Below are positions 27,443 through 35,703 of a stretch of DNA of 64,000 nt, in pieces. The DNA lies in NCBI RefSeq assembly GCF_003940805.1, contig NZ_CP034328.1:3348001-3412000 (forward strand), read 5' to 3'. The notes under the pieces are model-generated. The model ran no database searches and was not told the origin of the DNA. It saw only the letters and a program-made list of their open reading frames with translations. Numbering within the stretch: the stretch's first letter is position 1; every line of letters starts with the position of its first letter. The DNA is from Tabrizicola piscis (GTDB lineage: Bacteria; Pseudomonadota; Alphaproteobacteria; Rhodobacterales; Rhodobacteraceae). The position numbers and the translations under genes are program-made.

Positions 27443-28641
27443 TGTATGTCGCCGTAAAGGGTGGCGAACGCGCCATCGACAATGCCCATGCCTGGCTGGC
27501 CGAGGAGCGCCGCGGTGACCGCGCCGTCCCCGAACTGTCCATCCCGCAGATCCGCGAACAAATGGCCCTCGCCGTGAACCGGGTGATGGCCGAGGGGTCG
27601 CTGTTCGACCCCGACCTCGCCGCCCTCGCGATCAAGCAATCGCGCGGTGATCTGATCGAGGCGGTGTTCCTGATCCGCGCCTACCGCACCACGCTGCCCC
27701 GCCTTGCCGCCTCCACCCCCGTGGACACGGGTGCCATGGCCGTGGACCGCCGGGTGAGTGCGACCTTCAAGGACCTGCCAGGCGGGCAGGTGCTGGGGCC
27801 GACCTTCGACTACACCCACCGCCTGCTGGATTTCGCCCTGATGGCCGAGGCCTCCCCGGACATGTCCCCCACCCCCATCCCCTCCTCTCAAGGGGGAGGG
27901 GAGGTGCCCGGCCAATCCAGCCTAGCGACGATTGCCGACCAAGCGCCTCCCTCCCCCCTCGTGGGGGAGGGCTGGGGTGGGGGGGCTGCCCCCGGCATCC
28001 AAGCCCACAGGGTCCCACACGTCACCAGCTTCCTCAACCGCGACGGGCTGATCGAGACTGCACCGCCCTCAGACACCACCCCTCCCGACCTGACGCGCGA
28101 GCCGATGGAACTGCCCGCCGCCCGCCCCCTGCGCCTGCAGGCGCTGACCCGGGGAGATGAAGGCTTTGTCCTCTCCATGGCCTACAGCACCCAGCGCGGC
28201 TACGGCCGCACCCACGCCTTCGTGGGCGAGTTGCGCATCGGCACGGTCCCGGTAGAGGTCGAGATCCCCGAACTCGGCTTCGCCGTCGAAATCGGCGAGA
28301 TCGAGCTGACCGAATGTGAAACGGTGAACCAGTTCAAAGGCTCCCGCACCGAGCCGCCACAGTTCACCCGGGGCTACGGCCTCGTCTTCGGCCAGTCAGA
28401 ACGCAAGGCCATCGCCATGTCCCTCGTCGACCGCGCCCTGCGGTGGGAGGAACTTGGCGAAGACAACACCGGCGCCCCCGCACAGGATGAGGAATTTGTC
28501 CTGATGCACTGCGACAACATCCAGGCGACCGGGTTCCTCGAACACATCAAGCTGCCGCACTACGTGGATTTCCAGGCCGAACTGGAACTGGTCCGCCGCC
28601 TGCGGACCGAGGCTCAAGCCATGCAAGAGGCCGCCGAATGA
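27442..28641 (+). CDS. phnI: C-P lyase subunit PhnI, with in-frame repeat insertion
   Basis: A 399-residue PhnI protein; E. coli PhnI is about 354. PhnI is the nucleosidase-like subunit that acts on ATP with PhnG, PhnH and PhnL. The core segments are YVAVKGGERAIDNAHAWLAE, LDFALMAEA and a C-terminal LPHYVDFQAELELVRRL. The extra length is a Pro/Gly/Ser segment at about residues 141-185, encoded by a GC-rich inverted repeat. The frame stays open through it. The insertion lies in a variable loop, so function is probably kept. Confidence 0.93.
   Translation: MYVAVKGGERAIDNAHAWLAEERRGDRAVPELSIPQIREQMALAVNRVMAEGSLFDPDLAALAIKQSRGDLIEAVFLIRAYRTTLPRLAASTPVDTGAMAVDRRVSATFKDLPGGQVLGPTFDYTHRLLDFALMAEASPDMSPTPIPSSQGGGEVPGQSSLATIADQAPPSPLVGEGWGGGAAPGIQAHRVPHVTSFLNRDGLIETAPPSDTTPPDLTREPMELPAARPLRLQALTRGDEGFVLSMAYSTQRGYGRTHAFVGELRIGTVPVEVEIPELGFAVEIGEIELTECETVNQFKGSRTEPPQFTRGYGLVFGQSERKAIAMSLVDRALRWEELGEDNTGAPAQDEEFVLMHCDNIQATGFLEHIKLPHYVDFQAELELVRRLRTEAQAMQEAAE
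27866..27986. repeat. Palindromic repeat element inserted in phnI
   Basis: The left arm at 27866-27904 and right arm at 27946-27986 are near reverse complements. Each also folds into its own hairpin (CCCTCCCCC with GGGGGAGGG). The element encodes the PPSPLVGEGWGGG-type peptide seen in protein-embedded repeats of other alphaproteobacteria. A related unit is at 23336-23371. Confidence 0.75.
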
Positions 28642-29513
28642 CCGCCACCGCTGACACCACGCATTACAACTTCGCCTACCTTGACGAACAAACCAAGCGG
28701 ATGATCCGCCGCGCGATCCTGAAAGGCATCGCCGTCCCCGGCTATCAGGTCCCCTTCGCCAGCCGCGAAATGCCCATGCCCTACGGCTGGGGCACCGGCG
28801 GCGTGCAGGTCACGGCCGCCTGCCTGACGCCCGAAGACCGACTCAAGGTCATCGACCAAGGCGCCGATGACACGACCAACGCCGTCTCGATCCGCCGCTT
28901 CTTCCAGCGCACCGCCGGCGTCGCCACCACCGAGGCGACGGAGGACGCCACCGTCATCCAGACCCGCCACCGGATCCCCGAAACCCCGCTGACCGAAGGC
29001 CAGATCCTTGTCTACCAAGTCCCGATACCCGAACCCCTGCGCTTCCTTGAACCGCGTGAGACCGAGACGCGGAAGATGCATGAGCTTGAGGAATACGGCC
29101 TGATGCACGTCAAGCTTTACGAAGACATCGCCCGCCACGGCCAGATCGCCACCGCCTACGCCTATCCGGTGAAGGTCGAGGGGCGCTATGTCATGGACCC
29201 CTCGCCGATCCCGAAATTCGACAATCCGAAGCTGACCGCCAACCCCGCGATCCAGCTGTTCGGGGCAGGGCGCGAACAGCGCATCTACGCCCTCCCGCCC
29301 TACACCGAAGTCGTCAGCCTCGATTTCGACGACCACCCCTTCACCGCCTCCAAAGCCGCACATGACTGCGACCTGTGCGGCGCGAAGGACAGCTATCTGG
29401 ACGAGGTCATCACCGATGACGCGGGCGGGCGGATGTTCGTCTGCTCCGACACCGATTTTTGCGCCGGACGTCGGGCCAAGGGCCATGTCGGCCGACTGGG
29501 AGACGCTGCATGA
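28638..29513 (+). CDS. phnJ: C-P lyase radical SAM subunit PhnJ
   Basis: A 291-residue PhnJ, the radical S-adenosylmethionine enzyme that breaks the C-P bond. The four conserved Cys are at 244, 247, 269 and 275 (C-x2-C-x21-C-x5-C), matching E. coli 241, 244, 266 and 272. The glycyl residue corresponding to E. coli G32 is G35 in AVPGYQ. All catalytic residues known in the family are present. It overlaps phnI and phnK by four bases each. Confidence 0.96.
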   Translation: MTATADTTHYNFAYLDEQTKRMIRRAILKGIAVPGYQVPFASREMPMPYGWGTGGVQVTAACLTPEDRLKVIDQGADDTTNAVSIRRFFQRTAGVATTEATEDATVIQTRHRIPETPLTEGQILVYQVPIPEPLRFLEPRETETRKMHELEEYGLMHVKLYEDIARHGQIATAYAYPVKVEGRYVMDPSPIPKFDNPKLTANPAIQLFGAGREQRIYALPPYTEVVSLDFDDHPFTASKAAHDCDLCGAKDSYLDEVITDDAGGRMFVCSDTDFCAGRRAKGHVGRLGDAA

Positions 29514-30310
29514 CCCTCCATCCCCAAGAATTTTCGCAGAAAATTCATGCCCCCGACCAGCCGCTCCTCAAGGTCGATGGCCTGACCAAACGCTACGGCC
29601 CCCGCATCGGCTGCCTTGACGTCAGCTTTGACCTCTACCCCGGCGAAGTCCTTGGCATCGTTGGCGAAAGCGGCTCGGGCAAGTCCACGCTCCTCTCCTG
29701 CCTTGCCGGTCACCAGCGCGCCGACCTTGGCCGCATTGCCTATGACGGCCGCGACGTGCTCGCGATGTCTGAGACTGAACGCCGCCGCCTTGGCCGCACC
29801 GACTGGGCCTATGTCCACCAAAACCCGCGGGACGGCCTTCGCATGGGCGTCAGCGCCGGTGGCAACGTGGGCGAGCGTCTGATGGGCGTCGGGGCCCGCC
29901 ACTATGGCGAGATTCGGGGCAAGGCCGCTGATTGGCTGGGCCGGGTGGAAATTGCGGGCGACCGCATCGACGACCGCCCCAGCGCCTTTTCCGGCGGGAT
30001 GCAGCAGCGGTTGCAGATCGCCCGCAACCTTGTCACCTCGCCCCGCCTTGTGTTCATGGACGAGCCCACCGGCGGGCTGGACGTTTCTGTGCAGGCCCGG
30101 CTTCTGGACCTGCTGCGCGGCCTTGTCCGCGACCTTGGCCTTAGCGTCATCATCGTCACGCATGACCTTGCCGTTGTCCGGCTTCTGGCCCACCGTCTGA
30201 TGGTGATGAAATCCGGCCGCGTGGTGGAGCAGGGCCTGACCGATCAGGTGCTGGACGATCCGCAGCACGCCTATACGCAACTTCTCGTCTCTTCCGTCCT
30301 GCAGGTGTAA
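29510..30310 (+). CDS. phnK: C-P lyase ABC-type protein PhnK
   Basis: A 266-residue ABC-ATPase-like protein with Walker A GESGSGKST, signature FSGGMQQR and Walker B LVFMDEP. In E. coli PhnK binds the PhnGHIJ core. I chose the ATG at 29510, which overlaps the phnJ stop as ATGA; the open frame begins at 29459. No permease partner exists, as expected for a soluble C-P lyase component. Confidence 0.94.
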   Translation: MTLHPQEFSQKIHAPDQPLLKVDGLTKRYGPRIGCLDVSFDLYPGEVLGIVGESGSGKSTLLSCLAGHQRADLGRIAYDGRDVLAMSETERRRLGRTDWAYVHQNPRDGLRMGVSAGGNVGERLMGVGARHYGEIRGKAADWLGRVEIAGDRIDDRPSAFSGGMQQRLQIARNLVTSPRLVFMDEPTGGLDVSVQARLLDLLRGLVRDLGLSVIIVTHDLAVVRLLAHRLMVMKSGRVVEQGLTDQVLDDPQHAYTQLLVSSVLQV

Positions 30311-30314
30311 CCCC

Positions 30315-30998
30315 ATGATCCGGATCGAAAACCTGTCGAAATCCTTCACCCTGCACAATCAGGGCAGCGCGGTGATCCCGGTCATGGCCGGGGCCCACCT
30401 TTCCATCCAGCCGGGCGAATGTGTCGGCCTGACCGGGCAGTCCGGGTCTGGCAAATCCACCCTGATGCGCATGGTCTGGGGCAACTACCTTGCCGCCGGG
30501 GGCAGCATCATGGTGGGCGGCACCGACGTCGCCACTGCGGAACCCCGCCAGATCATCGCGCTCCGGCGTGACACGCTGGGCTACGTCAGCCAATTCCTGC
30601 GCGTCGTCCCCCGTGTGCCGACGCTGGACGTCGTGGCCGAACCGCTCCTTTCCCTCGGCACGCCGCTGGAGGAAGCCCGCGCCCGCGCGGCCAGCCTTCT
30701 GCAGCGCCTGAACATCCCCGAACGGCTCTGGCCCCTGTCGCCCACCACCTTCTCGGGCGGCGAACAGCAGCGCGTGAACATCGCGCGCGGCTTTGCGCAT
30801 GCCTATCCCGCGCTCCTTCTGGACGAACCCACCGCCAGCCTTGATGCGGCCAACCGTGAGGTTGTGCTGACCCTGATCGAAGAGGCCAAGGCCCGTGGTG
30901 CTGCCATCCTTGGCATCTTCCACGACGAAGGCGCGCGCGAGCGGGTCTGCGACCGGCTGGTGGATGTGACCGGCTTCACCCCAAAGGCCGCCGCATGA
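30315..30998 (+). CDS. phnL: C-P lyase ABC-type protein PhnL
   Basis: A 227-residue ABC-ATPase-like protein with Walker A GQSGSGKST, signature FSGGEQQR and Walker B ALLLDEP. It works with PhnK at the core complex and is needed for the ribosylation step. It starts four bases after phnK and overlaps phnN by four bases. Confidence 0.94.
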   Translation: MIRIENLSKSFTLHNQGSAVIPVMAGAHLSIQPGECVGLTGQSGSGKSTLMRMVWGNYLAAGGSIMVGGTDVATAEPRQIIALRRDTLGYVSQFLRVVPRVPTLDVVAEPLLSLGTPLEEARARAASLLQRLNIPERLWPLSPTTFSGGEQQRVNIARGFAHAYPALLLDEPTASLDAANREVVLTLIEEAKARGAAILGIFHDEGARERVCDRLVDVTGFTPKAAA

Positions 30999-31519
30999 TC
31001 TTCGCAATCGTCGGCCCCTCTGGCGCAGGCAAGGACACGCTGATCGCCGGTGCGATGGTAGAGCGCCCCGACCTGCGCCTGATCCGCCGCGTCATCACCC
31101 GGCCGTCAGCGGCAGGGGGCGAGGATTTTGAGGGCGTGACGGAGGCCGAGTTCAACGAGCGTCTCCTGCACGGCGACTTCGCCCTGCACTGGCAGGCACA
31201 TGGCCTAAGCTACGGCATCCCCAAGGCGCTACTCCAAGCCCCTGGCGACGTGATCTTCAACGGCAGCCGCGCCGCCTTGCCCGAGGCCGCAAAGGTCTTC
31301 CCCGACCTCCGCGTGATCCTGGTCACCGCCCCCGACCACATCCTCGCCGCCCGCCTCGCCGCCCGTGGCCGCGAGAGCGAAGCCGACATATCCCAACGCC
31401 TGACCCGCGCCGCGTTCACCCTGCCGGAAGGCATAACTGCGGATACGGTGGTGAATGACGGCGCGCTGGAGACCGGCATCGCCCGGCTTCTGGCAGCGCT
31501 TCAGCCGGTCAAGGCATAG
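30995..31519 (+). CDS. phnN: Ribose 1,5-bisphosphokinase
   Basis: A 174-residue P-loop kinase of the PhnN family (guanylate-kinase-like). The P-loop is GPSGAGKDT and the phosphate-lid region includes RVITRPSAAGGEDFEGV. It converts ribose 1,5-bisphosphate to PRPP at the end of the pathway. It ends the phnG-N unit and overlaps the convergent DUF1045 gene by 19 bases. Confidence 0.93.
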   Translation: MIFAIVGPSGAGKDTLIAGAMVERPDLRLIRRVITRPSAAGGEDFEGVTEAEFNERLLHGDFALHWQAHGLSYGIPKALLQAPGDVIFNGSRAALPEAAKVFPDLRVILVTAPDHILAARLAARGRESEADISQRLTRAAFTLPEGITADTVVNDGALETGIARLLAALQPVKA

Positions 31520-32151
31520 CGGTGCAGCAAGTGGAACCCCGCGTCATCTTCCCCGAACAGGCACAGATCCTCGATCAGGAACGGACGCGGCAGCACCGGC
31601 GTGAAGTATCTGTCCAGCGCCGCCATCACCGGTGCGACCTCAGCCTCGGGCAGGCGGTCGGTGAGGGTCAGGTGAAACCGGAACTCCTCCATCACATGCG
31701 GATAACCCCAGACCTGCAAGAGCGCCCGCTGGCGGCTGGTCAGGCGTTCCGGACGACGCCGCGCGATTTCCGCCTCGGTCAGGGGCGCGCGCAGGGTGTC
31801 GGTCCCCTCCACCACCATCGCGCCAAACTCCAGCATCGCCGCCTCGCAGCCGACCGGTGTCAGCGCCAGGAACCCGTGCAGGTTCTCCAGCCGCAACCCC
31901 TCGCAACTGACAGGGGCAAGGCGTCTGGCAAGGTCGCCCACTGTCCCCTCGATCCGGCGTTGATCCATACCCTCGGCCGGACGGAACGGCGCGCGCAGCG
32001 TGCCGTGAAAGCCATAGCGGCGCGGGTCCCCCGTGATCTCGGCGGCAGGCCGTGGCAATCCGGGCAGGGCGACCCCACCCGACAGCCAGCCCGCAGCCCG
32101 GTCGGCGAATTCCCCCGGTCGGGGCGCGAAATAGACAGCGTAGCGTTTCAT
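31501..32151 (-). CDS. DUF1045 / 2H phosphoesterase-like protein of the C-P lyase locus
   Basis: A 216-residue protein of the phosphonate-associated DUF1045 family. It has two H-x-T motifs, FHGTLRAPF and FHLTLT, characteristic of 2H phosphoesterases, which open cyclic phosphodiesters. PhnP, which does this for ribose cyclic phosphate in E. coli, is absent from the window. A PhnP-like role is therefore a reasonable hypothesis. The ATG at 32151 has GAGG seven bases upstream; an ATG at 32157 is also in frame. Confidence 0.84.
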   Translation of the reverse strand: MKRYAVYFAPRPGEFADRAAGWLSGGVALPGLPRPAAEITGDPRRYGFHGTLRAPFRPAEGMDQRRIEGTVGDLARRLAPVSCEGLRLENLHGFLALTPVGCEAAMLEFGAMVVEGTDTLRAPLTEAEIARRRPERLTSRQRALLQVWGYPHVMEEFRFHLTLTDRLPEAEVAPVMAALDRYFTPVLPRPFLIEDLCLFGEDDAGFHLLHRYALTG

Positions 32152-32178
32152 TTCCATGCCTCGCGGCGTAACGACCCA

Positions 32179-32207
32179 GTGTCACACGCATGTGACAGGT
32201 CTGTGGC
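32179..32207 (+). promoter_or_regulatory. Candidate Pho box triplet before phnM
   Basis: GTGTCAC (32179-32185), ATGTGAC (32190-32196) and CTGTGGC (32201-32207) are spaced at exactly 11 bases. The first two also form a palindrome, TGTCACA-N4-TGTGACA (32180-32197). The site lies between divergent DUF1045 and phnM and could control both. PhoB binding is inferred from the period; the individual matches are moderate. Confidence 0.45.
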
Positions 32208-32261
32208 AGTCAGCCCCGCCCAAGGCTGGAACTCAAGCCCGACTTCAAGACAGGAAACACC

Positions 32262-33404
32262 ATGACGGAAACCATCCTCGCCAACGCCACACTGGTCCTC
32301 GAAGGCGAAGTCCTGCGCGGCAGCCTCCGCCTGGCCGAAGGCCGCATCGCCGACATCACCGAAGGCGGCACCATCCCGGCCGGCGCGGTGGACTGCAACG
32401 GTGACCTCGTGATGCCCGGCCTTGTCGAACTCCACACCGACAACCTCGAACGCCATATCGAGCCGCGCCCCAAGGTCGCCTGGCCCCACCAATCCGCCAT
32501 CGTCGCCCATGACGCCGAGCTTGCCAGCACCGGCATTACCACCGTGTTTGACGCCCTTCGGGTGGGCTCCATCGTCAGCTCGAACAAGACCAACTACGGC
32601 GAATATGCCCGTGCGCTGGCCGACGAAATTCTTGACCTCCGCCGCGAGGGCGCGCTGAAGATCAGCCACTTCCTCCACCTCCGGGCCGAGGTTTGCAGCG
32701 AAACGCTGGTCGAAGAACTGGCCAAATTCGGCCCCGAGGATCAGATCGGCATCGTCAGCCTGATGGACCACACCCCCGGCCAGCGCCAGTTCCGCGACAT
32801 CTCCAAGCTCAAGGACTACTACACCGGCAAGTACGGCCTGTCCGAGGCCGACTGGGCCGACCATGTCACCACCCAGAAATCCCTGCGCGACCGGCTGGGC
32901 GACGCCCACGAAGCCGCCGTGGTGGTTGAGGCGCGCCGTTATGGCGCCGTCCTTGCCAGCCATGACGACACGACCGCCGAACAGGTCGCCACCAGCGCCC
33001 AGCACGGCGTCCACTTCGCCGAATTCCCCACCACGACCGAGGCCGCCGCCGCCTGCCGCACCCACGGCATCAAGGTGATGATGGGCGGCCCGAACCTGAT
33101 CCGCGGCGGCAGCCATTCCGGCAACGTCGCGGCCAAGGAACTGGCCGAGGCGGGCCTCCTCGACATCCTGTCGTCGGATTACGTCCCGTCCTCCCTGCTT
33201 TCCGGCGCGCTGTTCCTCGGCGATCTCTGGGGCGACGTCGCGCGCGGCGTGGCCACCGTCACCACCGCGCCCGCCGCTGCCACCGGGCTTGACGACCGGG
33301 GTGCCTTGCGCCCGGGCCTGCGCGCCGACGTGATCCGCGTCGCCCGCGTCGGGCGCGCCGCCGCCCTGCGCGGGGTCTGGGTGGCAGGTCACCGCGTCGG
33401 CTGA
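32262..33404 (+). CDS. phnM: Alpha-D-ribose 1-methylphosphonate 5-triphosphate diphosphatase
   Basis: A 380-residue amidohydrolase-fold enzyme that removes pyrophosphate from the ribose-phosphonate triphosphate. The metal site is seen in LVELHTDNLERH and later ASHDDTT. The conserved MMGGPNLIRGGSHSGN segment is also present. It is divergent from DUF1045 and separated from the phnG-N unit by that gene. Confidence 0.95.
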   Translation: MTETILANATLVLEGEVLRGSLRLAEGRIADITEGGTIPAGAVDCNGDLVMPGLVELHTDNLERHIEPRPKVAWPHQSAIVAHDAELASTGITTVFDALRVGSIVSSNKTNYGEYARALADEILDLRREGALKISHFLHLRAEVCSETLVEELAKFGPEDQIGIVSLMDHTPGQRQFRDISKLKDYYTGKYGLSEADWADHVTTQKSLRDRLGDAHEAAVVVEARRYGAVLASHDDTTAEQVATSAQHGVHFAEFPTTTEAAAACRTHGIKVMMGGPNLIRGGSHSGNVAAKELAEAGLLDILSSDYVPSSLLSGALFLGDLWGDVARGVATVTTAPAAATGLDDRGALRPGLRADVIRVARVGRAAALRGVWVAGHRVG

Positions 33405-33462
33405 TTGAAGGCCGCCACGCACTCGGCTACACCCCTTGCCATGCGATGGGTGGGGGCAGTGA

Positions 33463-34671
33463 ATGCAAGGCTTTCAGGCGGAACCGAAGCACGACAGCTA
33501 TGACGTTGTCATCATCGGCGGCGCGATCATGGGGTCTTCCACCGCCTGGTGGCTGACCCGCCTTGGCTTCACCGGCCGCATCCTCGTGCTGGAACGCGAC
33601 CCGACCTATGCGCAGGCCGGGACCACCCACACCAATTCCTGCATCCGCCAGCAGTTTTCCACCGAGCTCAACATCCGCATCTCGCAGTTTGGGGCCGAGT
33701 TCGTGCAGAACCTGCGCCGCCATATGGGCGACGATGACCGGATCCCGCCGCTGAAGATCCAGAACTTCGGCTACATGTATCTGGCCGACAGCCCGGGTTT
33801 TGCAGCCGTGCTGCGCGCCAACCAGCATTTGCAGATTGCCCTTGGCGCAGAAACCCGCCTGCTGACCCCGGATCAGATCAAGGCCGAATACCCCTTCTAC
33901 GCCGTCGACGATCTGACCCTTGGCTCGATCAACACCCGCGACGAAGGCTATTTCGACGGCTCCACCATGTTCGACTGGTTCCGCCGAAAGGCGCGTGAAG
34001 CGGGGGTGGAATATGTGGTGGATGAGGCCAAGGCCATGACGCTTGCAGACGGCAAGGTGACCACCGTCACCCTCGCCTCCGGTCGCCAGATCGCCTGCGG
34101 CACGGTCGTCAACGCCTCTGGCCCGCGCGGGGCGCGTACGGCTGCCATGGCCGGGATCGACCTGCCCATCGAACCCCGCAAGCGCTTTACCTGGGTCATC
34201 CAGGCCGCCACGCCGCTTGACCGGCCCTTGCCCCTGACCATCGACCCGTCGGGTGTCCACATGCGTGAAGTTGGGGGCGGCACCTACATGATCGGCGGTC
34301 ATGCCGACCACGATCCCGCAGCCGATTTCGACGACTTCGCGATGGACTCGAGTATCTGGGAAGACAAGATCTGGCCCGCCATCGCCACCCGCATCCCCGC
34401 GTTCGAAGCGGTGAAGATCATCAGCGAATGGACCGGGCATTACGACTACAACACGCTGGACCAGAACGCCGTGACCGGCCCGCATCCAGACGTGCAGAAC
34501 TTCCTGTTCCTGAACGGCTTTTCCGGCCACGGCCTGCAACAATCCCCCGCCATGGGGCGCGGCACGGCTGAATGGATCGTCCACGGTCGCTATCAGACCC
34601 TTGACCTGTCGCCCTTCCATTATGACCGCATCACCTCCGGTGAGGCCGTGGTGGAAGGCGCGATCATCTGA
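33463..34671 (+). CDS. FAD-dependent oxidoreductase, DAO family
   Basis: A 402-residue D-amino-acid-oxidase-type flavoprotein. The dinucleotide-binding motif is VVIIGGAIMGSSTAWWL, followed by an acidic residue at the end of the second strand (LERD). The C-terminal FLNGFSGHGLQQSPAMGRG is typical of the sarcosine-oxidase/FOXRED1-like branch. It oxidises an amine or amino acid, substrate unknown. Its closeness to phnM may be fortuitous, but some phosphonate pathways use such oxidases on aminophosphonates. Confidence 0.85.
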   Translation: MQGFQAEPKHDSYDVVIIGGAIMGSSTAWWLTRLGFTGRILVLERDPTYAQAGTTHTNSCIRQQFSTELNIRISQFGAEFVQNLRRHMGDDDRIPPLKIQNFGYMYLADSPGFAAVLRANQHLQIALGAETRLLTPDQIKAEYPFYAVDDLTLGSINTRDEGYFDGSTMFDWFRRKAREAGVEYVVDEAKAMTLADGKVTTVTLASGRQIACGTVVNASGPRGARTAAMAGIDLPIEPRKRFTWVIQAATPLDRPLPLTIDPSGVHMREVGGGTYMIGGHADHDPAADFDDFAMDSSIWEDKIWPAIATRIPAFEAVKIISEWTGHYDYNTLDQNAVTGPHPDVQNFLFLNGFSGHGLQQSPAMGRGTAEWIVHGRYQTLDLSPFHYDRITSGEAVVEGAII

Positions 34672-34767
34672 CCTTCTGTCGGTCCCGGTCATCGCGTCAG
34701 GAATACCCGCCCTTGCCGCGCGGCTTGGGCACCGGCACAACCGGGCGCTGTGCTGAAAGGAAAGACC

Positions 34768-35067
34768 ATGGCCGTGACCGTCCTTGCCCTGACCACCCTT
34801 CACCCCGGCGGCGATGCCGCGCTGCAAACCTATCTCGACGTGGTCGGCCCCTTGATGGAATCTGCCGGCGCGCGTCTGGTCAGCCGCCATGCCGTAGCGC
34901 GGGTGCTGGCAGGCGACGGTCCGGCGCGCTACGTCTCGCTGGTCTCCTACCCGTCCGAGGCTGCGGTGCGCGAGGTGTTCGAAAGCCCCGCCTATCTTGC
35001 GCTGTCCAGCGTCAAGGCCGCCGCCTTCAGCCATTATGAGGTCAGCTTGCTCGACCGGATGGTCTAG
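34768..35067 (+). CDS. DUF1330-like dimeric alpha-beta barrel protein
   Basis: A 99-residue protein whose beta-alpha-beta pattern and YVSLVSYPSEAAVREVFESP segment resemble DUF1330 / ferredoxin-like dimeric barrel proteins. AAGGA lies seven bases before the ATG at 34768. It overlaps the convergent VOC gene by four bases. The function is unknown. Confidence 0.65.
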   Translation: MAVTVLALTTLHPGGDAALQTYLDVVGPLMESAGARLVSRHAVARVLAGDGPARYVSLVSYPSEAAVREVFESPAYLALSSVKAAAFSHYEVSLLDRMV

Positions 35068-35477
35068 GCGGCGAACACCGCCCCAAGGTCACGAAAGCCC
35101 TTCACCTCAATCGGGTTGCCGCTGGGGTCGCGGAAAAACATCGTCCATTGCTCGCCCGGCTGGCCTTCAAAGCGGACGGACGGGGGCAGCACGAAGGCCA
35201 GCCCGGCCTGCACCAGCCGGTCTGCCAGCGCCTGCCAGTCCGGCAAGTGCAGCACCAGACCAAGGTGCGGCATCGGAACCATATGATCGCCGACCTTGCC
35301 GGTGTTCGTCGTCTGGAACGGCTCGCCCAGATGCAGGCTCAGCTGATGGCCGAAGAAGTTGAAATCGACCCAGGTTTCGGTGCTCCGCCCCTCGGTGCAG
35401 CCAAGGACCTCGCCATAAAAGGCGCGGGCGGCGTCAAGGTCGGTGACGTGATAGGCCAGGTGAAACGGGGTCAGCAT
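35064..35477 (-). CDS. VOC / glyoxalase-fold protein
   Basis: A 137-residue vicinal-oxygen-chelate protein. Two beta-alpha-beta-beta-beta units are visible, with possible metal ligands in FHLAYHV, LSLHLGE, HLGLVLH and IEVKGF. AAGGAG lies eight bases before the ATG at 35477. Members include glyoxalases, dioxygenases and resistance proteins, so the reaction is not fixed by the sequence. Confidence 0.82.
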   Translation of the reverse strand: MLTPFHLAYHVTDLDAARAFYGEVLGCTEGRSTETWVDFNFFGHQLSLHLGEPFQTTNTGKVGDHMVPMPHLGLVLHLPDWQALADRLVQAGLAFVLPPSVRFEGQPGEQWTMFFRDPSGNPIEVKGFRDLGAVFAA

Positions 35478-35665
35478 CGGCGCGGCTCCTTGCGGGCGGG
35501 GTTGGCACAGCAATGCACAAGGCCGGGGCCCGCGGCAACGATCATCCCACGTCCGGGGGCGGGCGGAGATTAAATTTCTATGAATCGTCCTGTACAAGCC
35601 ATTGATTTCCTTATCTCTGACCGCGCGTCCCTGCCTGGGACACTCCCCGTTGCCTCAGGCCCAAT

Positions 35666-35698
35666 CCTCCCCTAACCTCGCCCCCGAAATCAGGGAGG
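35666..35698 (+). promoter_or_regulatory. Ribosome-site-sequestering hairpin before metY
   Basis: CCTCCC (35666-35671) is complementary to GGGAGG (35693-35698), which is the metY ribosome site. The loop is 21 bases. Folding would hide the site. I could not match this to the SAM-II riboswitch consensus. Confidence 0.35.
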
Positions 35699-35703
35699 TT
35701 CAC

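Noticed and set aside
32180..32197. Crp/Fnr-type site at the phnM palindrome
   Set aside because: The arms read TGTCACA and TGTGACA, which do not match TGTGA-N6-TCACA or TTGAT-N4-ATCAA.
33427..35034. A 535-codon minus-strand frame over the FAD oxidoreductase
   Set aside because: It is the reverse frame of a gene with a clear FAD motif and has no domain of its own.
35598..35703. SAM-II riboswitch before metY
   Set aside because: The spacer lacks the conserved SAM-II core and pseudoknot pattern; only a simple hairpin over the ribosome site is visible.
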